Assembly: GCA_963693315.1 (NCBI GenBank) | Contig: OY856186.1 | Span: 380,694,768-380,758,767, forward strand | DNA length: 64,000 bases | Direction: 5' to 3' | Origin: Diogma glabrata | Lineage: Eukaryota > Arthropoda > Insecta > Diptera > Cylindrotomidae | Shown: positions 34,309 to 46,747 of the stretch, one piece after another | Position numbering within the stretch: the stretch's first letter is position 1 | Layout: every line of letters starts with the position of its first letter | Notes under the pieces: model-generated | Databases searched by the model: none | What the model was told of the DNA's origin: nothing | The model's input: the letters and a program-made list of their open reading frames with translations, nothing else | Position numbers and translations under genes: made by a program

Positions 34309-36484
34309 TTAATCATAGCCAATTTTAAGTCTTTCTGGATCAAATTGAAACATTACGAAAAGGTACAACGTTGTAGTCGTGCACACCTGTAAATGATAGC
34401 AAATATTACTTTTATATGATAGCAAATATTACTTACTCTGTATATATTAATCTAAATTGATTGCATTAAAAAAAGTTTTACCTGGAATAAAAAATACAAA
34501 TCAATTGAGCAATCATCGAGGATTTCAAACTTGCATTGAATGTGAAGTTGTTTCAAATAATAAAGGTTATTCTAAAAAAATTGAAAAAAATATAACGTAT
34601 ATAATTATTTGGTACTCTTCACAACAAGAGTACAGATTACAGAAGGAAATGATATATTACAAGTATGATAATTTTAAACTACAACGGTAGTACGTAATAA
34701 AAAAATTAAGAAATATATATAGAAGCTAAAAGCGAACCGTCGTAAGTGAAAATTGAATAAAAGAAAACTAAAATAAATATTGTTACGGTTATAATAAAAT
34801 CATATCGAAATACACGTAGAACTCAATTCAATTCAACATAAATAAATGAAACACCTTATAGCATCTTCATAACGATGATCAACAAAACAACAATCGAATG
34901 AAATGACTATAATTGCTGTTGTATTTACAGTTAAGGGACAGTAAAAAATTCTTTCTTATTTTAACATATGGAACGTTCCAGACTAAAGATGTTAGGTTTT
35001 TCTAGAGTGTAAGGATTGAGTATTTAAGCAGGCAGAATGAAATTAATTGTAAACAAAACGTTGTACCGTGCATATAAAGTAAAGAGAAGTTATTTTGAAA
35101 TTGGGTTTTGTAAATAAAGTTTTAAGTGTTATTAAATAGAAATATTTTGTGTATTATTTTGGAGTTCATACTGGAAATTTCTACAACAAACCGTTAGAGT
35201 TTCGAAGCTGTTAGAAGAATATTCTAGTTAGAAATATTGTTGTGGAACAATTAAGGAGTTGAAAACTTAATAAAACCTGGTTTTTATGCTTATTAGTCAG
35301 TGATCGAATCCAGGCCGAGATTTGGGAATTGCGTTTATCGAATTGTGAGTTAGGCCAATTCAAAGGAAGGTGTAAAAACGTAACAATATATAAATTAAAA
35401 TTTCTAGTTCAGTATATGTTGTACAACAATTGCTTTACCCAATACTTATCTGTTGGTATATATATTTTATGGGTATCTTACCAAAGTAACTAAAACAAAA
35501 AATATGGGGCTGTTAACAAATAAGTTTGGTCACACTTAAAATAATTCTTTAATATTTACTTACAATTTCTTTGTTGTTTATCATTTGGTGGTCATTGATT
35601 AAATTTTCAATGTATATTATTTCATTTTTGATTTCGTCAAACAATATCGTCAAGAAAAATACAACAAAACCCAGAATCACGAAGAAAAAGGTCTCGTAGA
35701 GGGCAATGTAATTTAGAGGTTCAGAATAAGCAAAATTTAGCAGCATCATATAAATGTTTACGAAAACTATCAACACATGTTCAAAGAACACTGCAACAAA
35801 ATTTTTTAAAAATACTTTACAAAATATTTTAATAATTTTTCTCAATTCGATGTAGTTACGTTGAATTCTTTTCAAAACAATATCTTCAGTATTCTGTTGA
35901 AGTTGTAGTTTTACTAAACTTAAATTATATTTTATTTCCCAAACTGTATTTGTTACAAATATAAAACTATTATATCGTATGGAATGCAAGTATCCAATGT
36001 AAAAAAAGATAAAATGAATTTCAATGATTTCTTGGCTAACAATCATCAGTAAATTTCTAACAATTATCATATAGCTGAAAACCAACATTTGTGAAATACC
36101 TTTAATGCATAACATATATCTGTTAAGTTGAATAGATTTTATATAAAGTTGAAAGAATTTCAAAAACATTTTTATGTCCAACAAGGCATTTACGCTTGTG
36201 ATTACAAAACATACAATACCATAGCCAGTTGGCATATATACTAAAATATAATTGAAATTAAAATGCTTTGAATCTAACTCATTTTCAATGCTTTGAAATA
36301 GATAGTGTGTTAAATAGATCGACCCAAAAATTCCTTGGCCAATATGTAAGAAGCCAAGTAGTTTTGAAAACATAATCTTTTGGTTCTTGTTTATCCAAAT
36401 TGGTGGAAGTATCAAAAGTATTGATAAGAAATTAATGAAATACTTATTTAGTTTATCTTTTCGAGTTAACATTTTCGGTTTCAA
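34309..36484 (-). CDS. Gustatory-receptor-like chemoreceptor (7tm_7 family), three exons
   Basis: Exon 1 is 36484-35564 (307 codons) and encodes six hydrophobic segments of a seven-transmembrane insect chemoreceptor (for example LSILLILPPIW, FVITSVNALLDIKMF, FFFVILGFVVFFLTILF). It ends in phase 0 at donor GTAAGT. Exon 2 is 34571-34482 (30 codons): acceptor tttttttag, containing LKQLHIQCKFEI and CSIDLYFLFQ, then donor GTAAAA. Exon 3 is 34386-34309 (25 codons plus stop): acceptor tttacag, reading TTTTLYLFVMFQFDP, which fits the family's C-terminal TYxxxxxQF signature with Leu in place of the Thr. Total 362 residues, in the family range. These receptors are inverted-topology, ligand-gated cation channels of sensory neurons. 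Intron 1 contains a solo LTR; intron 2 (95 bp) contains a 23-bp tandem duplication. Family assignment is firm; subfamily and ligand are unknown. The two small exons are inferred from splice signals and the motif. Confidence 0.82.
34781..35385 (+). mobile_element. Solo LTR of a Ty3/Gypsy-type retrotransposon in receptor intron 1
   Basis: A 605-bp segment starting TGTTACGG and ending CGTAACA, with perfect 4-bp target duplications ATAT on both sides (34777-34780 and 35386-35389). Internal U3/R features: a TATA-like box (gagtatttaag, about 35018) and AATAAAG (about 35113). Its 3' 300 bp match, inverted, the start of a second copy at 59130-59783. No internal retrotransposon sequence is present, so it arose by LTR-LTR recombination. 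An ATAT/TATA target is known for some insect errantivirus-type (17.6/297-like) elements; the group is inferred. Confidence 0.88.
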
Positions 36485-36659
36485 TTGTAGTACTGAAAGT
36501 CAACGTTGATTTCATAGTTTAATATTTTGATATTTTTATTAGTTGTGTATAATTATTTCATCTTTTGATGCGGAAAGGCTTAGAAACAAATTAGAGTGAT
36601 TAATAAAAAAGGATGAAACAAAACAACTTTGATTGTTATCACACTAATTAACAATACTA
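36485..36659 (-). promoter_or_regulatory. Upstream region of the receptor gene
   Basis: Only about 175 bp of locus-specific AT-rich DNA separate the receptor start codon from LINE sequence. The promoter must lie here or within old transposon DNA. No motif could be assigned. Confidence 0.3.
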
Positions 36660-37815
36660 ATTGACAATCAATTCTCTAGCCAACAACGTCACCGAGAATT
36701 TAATCAACGACTGGTATTGCTCGGATGAAACTTTTATGTCGGATAATGCCTACATTTGCTTCAAAATAGATTTTCACTTTAGGAACTCCATGAATACCGA
36801 TTGAGATCTCTTCAAAGTACAACTTCAGAATAATGTAAGAATGTGTATCGCCAGAGTGCATATCAGCAAAAATTTTGAGTAACATAAACCATAGATGAGC
36901 CTTGGTGGAACGGTAACTTAAAGATTTTGAGAAAAAAGTTCGCAAGCTCTTTAACAGTGCAAAAAGGATGAAAACTTTAACGGAGTACCAATCGGCTCTT
37001 ACCAACTACAAAAAAGAATCCAATCGATCGAAAAGGGACTGCTGGAGACAGGTTTGCGGAACGTTTTAAAGCCAACTGGTTGCAGCGCGACTCCAAAACC
37101 TACCTCTGATCACACAAACACTCTGGGTTCAATCTGCAGGTCGGGCGGTACTTACACCACCAGTTTCAGTGGAATTCTAGAGACACTATGATAGACCTAC
37201 TGCCTAGAAAGACCTAGAAAATATGCCGGATTATAACATTTGGCATGCATATTTTAAGTAAAATCCTCTCAACTCGTGCCAGCATGTCTATCAAATCGGG
37301 CAATCTACGAAAATGGCATTGCATAAAGTCGTAAAGAGATTAAGAACTACTAAGAAAAATTTGAACATGCACATTCCTACGTGGATTATCAGCATGCGCT
37401 ACTAAGTCGGAAAATTACGACTACACTAGGAAATACATCGATAACTTGCTGTCTCCAGAGAGGGTCTCCTGACTCTCTCTTCAAAATAAGCTGAAAAATT
37501 CTACCTTCTTCACTGTAGGCAATGTCAACCATATAGCAGTCATGGACAGGGGTAAACATGACTCTAATCTCGGTAAACGAAGCCTGGCAGCTTTGAACCT
37601 CATGATGAGTTGTGCAACAAGGTGGAACTGTCCGCTAATTTGCAAAAAACTAGTACTGTAGTCTTTACTAACAGAATGAGTTTCAATTTCGATCCTCCTG
37701 TTTTTAACATCGATCAGATACAGGTAGTCAAGGAGATGAAGTACTTAGGTGTGATCCTGGATAGCACGCTTACTTGAAACTCACACCAAAATATATCTCA
37801 GATAAAGCAAACAAG
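36660..37815 (+). pseudogene. R1-clade-like LINE, internally deleted
   Basis: Plus-strand broken frames show the end of an R1-like endonuclease (VTENLINDWYCSDETFMSD, where the second 'SDH' box reads SDN). Then comes the linker with WWNGNLKILRKK and YQSALTNYKKE, later GTYTTSFS, and finally part of the post-catalytic reverse transcriptase region (TSTVVFTNRM, then MKYLGVILDSTLTW). The central reverse transcriptase, including the YADD box, is missing. It is a dead relic. Its 3' end abuts the next RTE-like element. Confidence 0.75.
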
Positions 37816-37833
37816 TAGAGGTAGCGAAAATCC

Positions 37834-39052
37834 GAAATTCTACGTCCACGCCGTGCTACCTGGGCAACACTAACAGAATTAGGTTGGTGTAGTTGAAAGG
37901 GGCAGAGTAAATACCAATGTAACTCTAGCATCTGTTCTCCATGTTAGGGGTGGCTTGGAGCGGGCGTCTGTCTTGGATCAAGCGGCTTGCTATATAAACG
38001 TGCAAAAAGGTTGTTTCTGCTGACCTTAAGATGCAGAACGAACCCATTCACGAAAATTTGGGTTGGGCGAAGGGTTAACACCCCATTACCGTAAAAAATT
38101 ATTTGTCATGAATTCTGTACACTGGCCTCGAATTATCTCGGACTCATTTCAAGAACGACTTCGGAAACTGTACCCGGACTACGATTTAAAAATGGGAACC
38201 TGGAACATGCTAAGCCTTAGAAGACCAGGAGATCTACTAAAACTTACAAACCAAATCGATAGCGACTCACTAGATATAGAGGCATTACAAGAACTAAGGT
38301 GGCCAGGGAGTGGAATCCATGAAACAGCCAAGGGATACACTCTCTACTATTGCGGTCATCAAAACGGAGGAGAATTTGGAGTTGGCTTCCTCATACATCG
38401 TCGCGTGAATCAACATGTTATCGACTTTTGCCCAATTAATATGTGGATATGCACAATGAGAATCTGCACGCAAAAATTTAATGTAACGATCATCAATATT
38501 CATGCACCTACTGAAGACAAAGCAGATGACATTAAAGACCTGTTCTATCTAGAACTCGAAGAAGTCATCAATAACATCCCTCGGTACGATATAAAAATCG
38601 TGGTAGGTGACTTCATGCGCAAATTGGTAGAAGTGCAGATCTTAAAACACATGTTGGCCCTAACAGCTTACATCATACTAGTAACAATAACGGCTTTCGC
38701 GCAGCTGAACTGGCTATGATGTATGATCTAGTAATTTCTAGCACTTTCTCTCTTCATAAGAGAATCCACAAAGCAACGTGGAAATCAAACGATAGAAGAA
38801 CTGAAAATCAAATCGATCATGTCATGATTTCTAAGAGACACTCTACATGTGTAACTGACGTTCGATCATATAGAGGTGTTGAGATGGACACCGATCATAT
38901 GCTTGTCATTTTTAAGTACAAGTGCAAGTTGTCATCTACATCTACATTTAATAGACAAGCAAAAAAGACCGTACGCTGGAATGTCGAGGCATTTAAACAT
39001 CCGGAAACGCTGAATAGATATCAAGAAATAGTGACGCAAAGCATAGAAGAGC
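37834..39052 (+). pseudogene. RTE-like LINE, 5' part (leader and endonuclease), split by a hAT element
   Basis: The leader is shared with 24850 (tacgtccacgcc, cagaattaggttggtgta). The endonuclease is readable over 38063-39060: MGTWNMLSLRRPGD, LDIEALQELRWPG (catalytic E-L-R block), IINIHAPTEDK, VVGDF, then in another frame IDHVMISK and DTDHMLVIFK (the terminal S/T-D-H block). At least one frameshift lies near 38620-38720. The ORF is interrupted at 39053 by a complete hAT element and resumes at 42618. Confidence 0.82.
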
Positions 39053-39222
39053 CAGTGGCGTAACTACCGGGGCTGCAGGGGTGCGGCGCACCCTGGCGCT
39101 AGGCGAAATTGAAAAACGAGGGGCGCCAAAGGCGCCGCCTCGATTGATACACAAGCGCTGTCTTATATTCATAAAACTCATGACAATATATTCATAAAAC
39201 TCATGACAAAACATAAAATCAC

Positions 39223-39506
39223 ATAAATTTTTACTCTGTTTGTGTTTTTTATTAAGAAAACTTTCTGTTTTATGTTGTGATATATTTAATTTATTTTTTA
39301 TTATTTTTTAGACCACTAATTTCGAACTTAATATGTTCATCATCTGGTCATTTTTCTGAAACACAGAGTTTCAGAAAAATGACCTGATGATGAACATATT
39401 AAGTTCGAAACTAGTTGTCTAAAAAATAATAAAAAATAAATTAAATATATCACAACATAAAACAGAAAGTTTTCTTAATAAAAAACTCAAACAGAGTAAA
39501 AATTTA
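39223..39506. repeat. Near-perfect long palindrome inside the hAT element
   Basis: Arms of about 140 bp on either side of 39364 are near-perfect inverted copies. The left arm begins ataaatttttactctgttt, and the centre reads tctgaaacacagagtttcaga. With almost no loop it could form a very stable hairpin. It has no coding content and is probably a foldback insertion. Confidence 0.85.
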
Positions 39507-40134
39507 TAAATTTTTTTGATAAAACGTGTAAAAAATAAAGTGTAGAAAATTTTTTCGAAAAATGTCCTCACTCCTCACATATAATAAAATCAAAGCAAGT
39601 TACAAAGATATGTTTTTTCTAACAATAGAGAATAAAGAAAAATCGATTTCGTTTTCGCTTATTGTGTCTAGTAATAAAACGTAAACAACATGTGTTTGCA
39701 ACCTGTAATTTTTATGGAAAGATTTTATTTTTGAATTTAGTTTTCAGCAGAGATGTGCATTCGGTACTGTGAGTGATCATGAGTACTCGTTACTTTTCAA
39801 GCAAATACTCGTTACTTTTTGTTCGTTACAAAGTAATCATATCCGAAATCCGAATACAGTACAAACTTAAAATGATATAATTACTTTTGTATGATTACTT
39901 TCGTATGATTACTGTCAGTACTCAATACTCATTAGATTTGATAATAAGATACAACGATGTATGCAAAATACATTATTAAAATTAATTAAATTAACTAAAC
40001 TAATTGACTAATTAACTAAAAAAGTTATGCGAAGTTTACTTTTTTAATTTAAAAATTTAAAGTTTTAAAGTAAACAATTAAAAATTATATTTATTATTTG
40101 ATATATTGATATCTCAATAATCAAAATTAACAAC

Positions 40135-42260
40135 ATGGACAAAAAGAAATTAAGTGGTTCAGAAAACCGAAAAAGAAAACAAGAAAGAATTGAGAAAAAT
40201 GCAAAATTAGTGAAAATATCTAATTTTTTTTCAAAATGAACCCACCCAGCTTACCCAGCCATTGGATGATTTAGGTAATCAACCATCTACGTCTTCCACT
40301 TCTACAAATTTATCTGAGATAATTCATGTACCTATAAGTAATACTACTAATACAATACAAGAAAAAAATGTTAATGAAGAATTGAGGATTTCAGAATATA
40401 GAGAAGAAAGTAACTTTATTACTAGTAAAGCAATGGAGATTTATAAAGAAATTTTGGGCAAGAATAACAAAATTGAAGATTTGAATGACAAAATTTTAAA
40501 AACTGTTTTAAATGCTACATATCCCACAGATAGACCTCATTATCCACTAAATGTACAAAGTGAACACATTAAACATTTCATTATCAAATATGGGTCATGT
40601 AAACCAACTGGTGTGAATTTTCCTGTTAATGAAAACTCCAAAAGATCTTTTTCTTCGTCTTATTATACTTTTAATTCTAAGTGTGGAATACAAGTTTCCC
40701 GAGAATGGTTGTGCTACTCAATAAAATTAAATTGTTGTTGCTGTCAACCATGCTGGTTCTTTGGAGATAGAACAAATCCAAATTTTAAAATTAACTGGAT
40801 CGAAGGAATATCCGATTGGCAACATTTAACTAAAAAAATTAAAAAACACGAAGCTTCATCATTTCACATCGAATCATACAATCAGATGCCTGTGAAAAAA
40901 ATGAAACCATTGATAATTTGATGGAATCAAATTTAAAAAAGGAAGCGAATTTTTGGCGACAAGTTTTACATCGTCTAATAAATGTTACATTAACTTTGGC
41001 TTTCTGCAATTTGGCATTTCGAGGACACAGAGAATTAATTACGTCTGGAACTTGTAAAGGTGGTAATTTTTTATCAATTATTAATTTACCAGCCAAATAC
41101 GACTCAGTTTTAGAAAAACTGTTAGAACGACCAGATGGCTCAGTTAAATATCTTAGCCCAGCTATTCAAAATGATTTGTTTAATAGCAACCAAAATAAAA
41201 AATGATATTTATAATGATATTCGAAATGCTTCCTTTTTTTCTATAATATTGAATACTACACAAGATATCACAAAAGTTGATCAGATGAGTATCATATATC
41301 GATATGTGAAGATTGTTAGAAATGAAAAAAATCAACCTATTAATTTTGAAATTAAAGAGGTCTTTACTGGGTTTTCTTGCGTAAAAGATCATACTGCTGC
41401 TGGACTACAATAAAAATTTAATTGATTTGACGGAAAAACACTTAATTTCAATATCTAAGTTGTAGAGGACAAGGGTACGACGGTGCGAGTGTGATGAGTG
41501 GTGCATATAATGGTTTGCAAGCGAGGATTGCAAGATTAGAAGCAAATGCGGAATACGTACATTGTGCCGCTCATAATTTAAATTTAATAATTAATGATGC
41601 GGTTAACGGTGTAGCTGAAGCTTCCGATTTTTTTAATATTGTTGGTGAACTGTATGTATTTTTTAGCAACAGTATTAAAAGATGGGATTTACTCAACGAA
41701 TCATCTGTAAGTTCGATTTTATTAAAAAAACTGTGTCCGACCCGCTGGTCTTCCAGATTTGACGCATTATCAGCTTTAAATTTTAATTTTAAAGAAGTAT
41801 TAAGATCTTTAACGGAAATAATTTTAAAAAGTAAAAATAAAGATGAAACTTCCGAAGATAAAGGTTTAAAGAATAAAATTGAAAATTTTGAATTTACCTT
41901 TTTATTAGTAATGTTTTCAAAAATTTTAATAAAGCTTACTGTTGTTTCAAAAATTTTACAATCGTCCGATTGTAATTTGCTCCATGCAGAAACTTTATTT
42001 ACAGATGCATATAATGAATTTATGCAGTTAAGAGCAAATTATGATAAAATAAGAGAAGAAACTGTAATTTTGGCTACTAGTTGGGGAATTGATTCAGTTT
42101 TTCGCACTCAAGAAAAAGAAAAATCAAATTTTTTTTGATTTTAAGCGATTTAGGAATACTAGCAATAGAGAATGAGCGTGCAAAGTCTGTAAATTTCGAA
42201 AATTTAATAGATATGTTTGCGGAAGTGAAAAGCCGTAAAAAACATTTGATTAAAATATAG
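40135..42260 (+). pseudogene. Broken hAT/ZMYM-type transposase (DUF4371-like)
   Basis: Frame pieces in order: 40135-40239 (MDKKKLSGSENRKRKQ..., then a stop); 40262-40921 with the TTF-type zinc finger (SREWLCYSIKLNCCCCQPCW, FFGD, then W..L.KKIKKHEASSFH); 40918-41205 (FRGHRE, GNFL); 41206-41413 (FFSIILNTTQDITK, where the usual catalytic Asp of 'LDxTxDI' reads Asn); 41462-42138 (GQGYDGASVMSG, VHCAAHNLNLI, CPTRWSSR); and 42139-42258 (the last hAT dimerisation residues, FAEVKSRKKHL). The core of the dimerisation domain (SxERxFS...LK) is deleted. Several frameshifts make it non-functional. Confidence 0.88.
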
Positions 42261-42617
42261 GAGTAAAACAATAAGTATTTGGTTACCTATTTAAAAATGT
42301 TGATGTACCCATTATAATGTTCACTAATGGATATTTTTAATTTGTTTTTGTTAATTAGATGTAAGAAATAAATATTTACTTATTTACTATTTTATGTTAT
42401 TATGACTGATATCTTTTATGTTAATGGTTGTATGTGTTCAAATATATGAAGTACATCTTTTATTTGTTTTATTAAATATAAATCAATAAATATACCTACA
42501 AATATACAAAAAAATGTAAAATAAAAAAACTTTCTTTTTTTCTGGGAGGGGGAGGGGGCGCTAAAATTTTAATCGCACCCCGGCGCCACTTGAGCTTGTT
42601 ACGCCACTGAGACGAGC

Positions 42618-43485
<868 letters not shown>

Positions 43486-43771
43486 AGTTCTATCCTTACT
43501 CTACCTTAATATATCAAATTAACAAAGAGGCGTTAATTTTCGTTCTTGAGATATTTAATTTTAAAGGTTTTTAATACGACTAAAATTCGAATTTTTCACC
43601 GATTTTTCGAACTTCAGTGGTTAAAATTTTTTGTTGATAAAAATTGTTCGAAAAAATACTGAGCAATTAGAATTTTAGACGGACTAAAAATTTTTAAAAT
43701 TAAATATCTCAAGAACACGAATTAACGCCTCTTTGTAAATTTGATATACTTTAAAGTAAGGATATAGAACT
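43486..43771. repeat. Imperfect palindromic (foldback) repeat
   Basis: The left arm (ctatccttactctacctta, then aacaaagaggcgttaatt) is matched inverted by the right arm (aattaacgcctctttg, then taaggatatag). The centre lies near 43630. Arms are about 110-130 bp and roughly 80% identical. Confidence 0.7.
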
Positions 43772-44077
43772 ACATTTTAAAATAAAAAAGTTAAAATAAT
43801 TAGAAGGAGAAAATATGAAAATTTTATTTAATGTATAATTTTAAACCGAATTTTCAGGCGTTCGACAACGGAAGGGGAAACATTTTTGGGGTTTAAGTGC
43901 TGTGTCTCGAAATTTCCTTTATCACAACTCGTGGGGACGTCTTACACCTTCATAAAGTCTTAAGCCGGGTTAATAACTATCTTTATGAAGGAGTAGGTTA
44001 GCTTGGTAAAACTAACCATGAACTAGTTGGATATCATGGGAAGAAAACGAAAATGTCTTGCCATCCAAATGGTTGTT

Positions 44078-44277
44078 NNNNNNNNNNNNNNNNNNNNNNN
44101 NNNNNNNNNNNNNNNNNNNNNNNNNNNNNNNNNNNNNNNNNNNNNNNNNNNNNNNNNNNNNNNNNNNNNNNNNNNNNNNNNNNNNNNNNNNNNNNNNNNN
44201 NNNNNNNNNNNNNNNNNNNNNNNNNNNNNNNNNNNNNNNNNNNNNNNNNNNNNNNNNNNNNNNNNNNNNNNNNNNNN
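44078..44277. other. Assembly gap (200 N)
   Basis: Exactly 200 undetermined bases, a conventional scaffold-gap size. The order and orientation of the two sides depend on scaffolding. True length is unknown. Confidence 0.99.
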
Positions 44278-46747
44278 ATTAATGCTTAAAAGGAAATAAT
44301 AATTTCATAGTCTATATCACATGTATATAAATATAGTTTGTTGTTAAAATTAAAAATTAATAAAGCTAAAATCACAGATTATGACAGAAATTATTTTTAA
44401 TATAAATAAAAGCTTCAGTTTTAAATTTAGATAGTGTACGAGATAAGTGTACTCGAATTTGATCACTTGTTTCGGAGTACTGTAATTGTCATTGATCAGG
44501 CCTCCTAATTTGAAACCCGTATTTTGAAAGAATTGAACTTAATGGTTTCAAAATAAACAAACTACCGGTTATCTCAAACAAACCTGCTATCATGGTTTAT
44601 GCATGCACGAACATCACACATATCCTACTTTCAATATTATTCGTTTTACGAACCAATTTCATTTTTAAGCGAAAACACTAATTACAATCCTTAGTCCGGT
44701 AATTTAAAACTGAATCTCCGTCGCACACATTCTTGGTGCTCCTTCACAAAAAACTAATTTATTATTTTGTCTTCATATATGTAGTTTCATCTTTGATGGC
44801 ACAACCCGGGGAGTGTTGTGGCGAACGAAAAATTATCTCTTCACAATAATAATTGTTTAAATTAGAGTACGACGCTTGTTTTATAAATTCAAAGAAAAGA
44901 AATCTACCTTTTCACTTGTGTTTTTAGTTGGAAATTTTGACCAGAAAATCTACAATTTGATTTACTGCTACCAAATATAATTTACATAGTTCTCAATTGT
45001 TTTATTGTATAGATGCAAAGTTACAATAATATGCAACATTTAAACGATCTTTTGAAAATATTGATTGTGATTATCATTGTAACTTTCGAGACAACCCTGA
45101 CTATAGTTTTTAAGGCTTTATTATGTTTACAATCTGTGAATTTTTATGTCAAACTGGCAGCTTAAAAAATGTGTTACCATCTTGGGTGTAGCAAGGCTAA
45201 ACCAATCTGGATGATCTTTGTTTCACTCCAATTTTATTTTTCCTCGTGATAACCCAAACGGATCCAATATGCGTATAATTCCATCAAGTGCTTGTATCCA
45301 TTAGGAAGCTCTGGGTTGTGTCAAACAACCGATGTAACTCAAATATACTGCCCAATGTTCAAATATTTTACTTTTTAATTTTTAACTAACGCGCAATCAA
45401 GTCGATTGTAAGCTCATTTAATGTGTATTCATGTTTTGTTTTATGTAGATTTCATAGGAAAATCTACCTATTTTAAGTTTTATTTTTGTTTTATTTTTGT
45501 TTTTAATGTGTACGCTAAATAAACCGGTGTAACTTTTCTGAAGATCACACTGGTTTATGTCCACAAGTATTTTCATAAGGGTACACCTAGTGGACTTAAG
45601 TACTCTAACAAACTATAATTGGAATACGAAATCTTAAAACAAACCTTGGTTTCAATTTCAAATTATGTTTGCGTTTCCTGGCACTCAATTTCTATTATGT
45701 GAATGTCTAGCAATTTCTAACATCCGTCTAGGAAACTTAACATTTAAAATATAAGATGTCCTGGGTTTAGTTTTTCGGGATGTGGGGGATAAACGAAAAT
45801 ACTTAATGTCGATGGCTAATTTCTTATAGCTGTCTTGACATCTAATAAATAATAATGGGTTGGGGATTTTAGTGATCTGCGTGCAAGTGTTTATGAAGTA
45901 AACTTCTGAACACGAGCCCCACTATAAAATGCAATGGGGTACGGAATGTTGCAAACATTATCTTGAATAGAATAGAACGAAACAGTCCCTCACAATCACG
46001 AAGCGTAGTGATAGAAAGTAAAACCGCAAAAATGTCGTACAGTGAGTTTGAAACAAATATTTTACGTTATAACGGTTAAAATAAAAGAATTGATATCTTA
46101 AATGTAATGTGAATAAATTTTGGTAAAGTAGACCAAATACATATACCTTTGTTTACCTATAGTAATTTGATTCAAGAATTGCCTAGCCTATCCCAATTCG
46201 TGTTTTGAATACAAAACCACAAGTTACATGATATAATAAAGAACAAGAAAATGAACATTTTTGAAATTAATTTTTTTTTTACAGATTATTAATTCTTCGA
46301 ATTGGTTTTCGTGATTCCTGAAAGTTTTAGCTAACAAAATTTTAATTTTAATCAATAGCCATTGCTACTATATACAAGATGGTTCTACTAAAAAAATAAG
46401 ACACTTACTTCTTGGTATGTTTCTACGTAGATCGTTTGTTCGTGTAAACAAACGGCTTTTCATTACCGATAAATTAACTGATAAATGATAATGCAATCCA
46501 AAACATTTTTACCCATGTCGGTGTGTTGTGCAAAACATAGTTTTTTTCAATCGAAGTTGTAATAATAAATAATTTATTGAAATTTTCTGAAAAATTTAGT
46601 GCTCAGTTTTTCCTGATATTCCTCCATTCTTAGATCCGTTAACCAGTTACCAAATCGTTTCAACCGAAGTTCAGTTTGTTGATATACTATAACGTGTTAC
46701 CAGAATTTACACAACATCATGAGATAAACAACCTATGAAATTCATGA

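Larger units (their letters stand above)
39053..42609 (+). mobile_element. hAT-superfamily DNA transposon (ZMYM/TTF-type) with TIRs and 8-bp TSD
   Basis: Termini CAGTGGCGTAAC (39053) and GTTACGCCACTG (ending 42609) are perfect 12-bp inverted repeats. The flanking 8-bp duplications agagagc-type are agaagagc (39045-39052) and agacgagc (42610-42617), 7 of 8 identical. G/C-rich subterminal blocks (ggcgccaaaggcgccg on the left, ccggcgccac on the right) contrast with the AT-rich interior. It carries a broken transposase and a nested palindrome, and has inserted into the RTE-like copy. Confidence 0.9.

Noticed and set aside
34470..34640. An alternative last receptor exon reading YQIIIYVIFFSIFLE
   Set aside because: It lacks the Gln-Phe of the family motif and overlaps the polypyrimidine tract of the better exon at 34482-34571.
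35549..36484. The receptor as a truncated pseudogene lacking its C-terminus
   Set aside because: Two downstream exons with correct splice sites and the family motif restore a full-length 362-residue protein.
44027..44299. Open frames running through the N gap
   Set aside because: Undetermined bases were translated as X; there is no evidence of coding.
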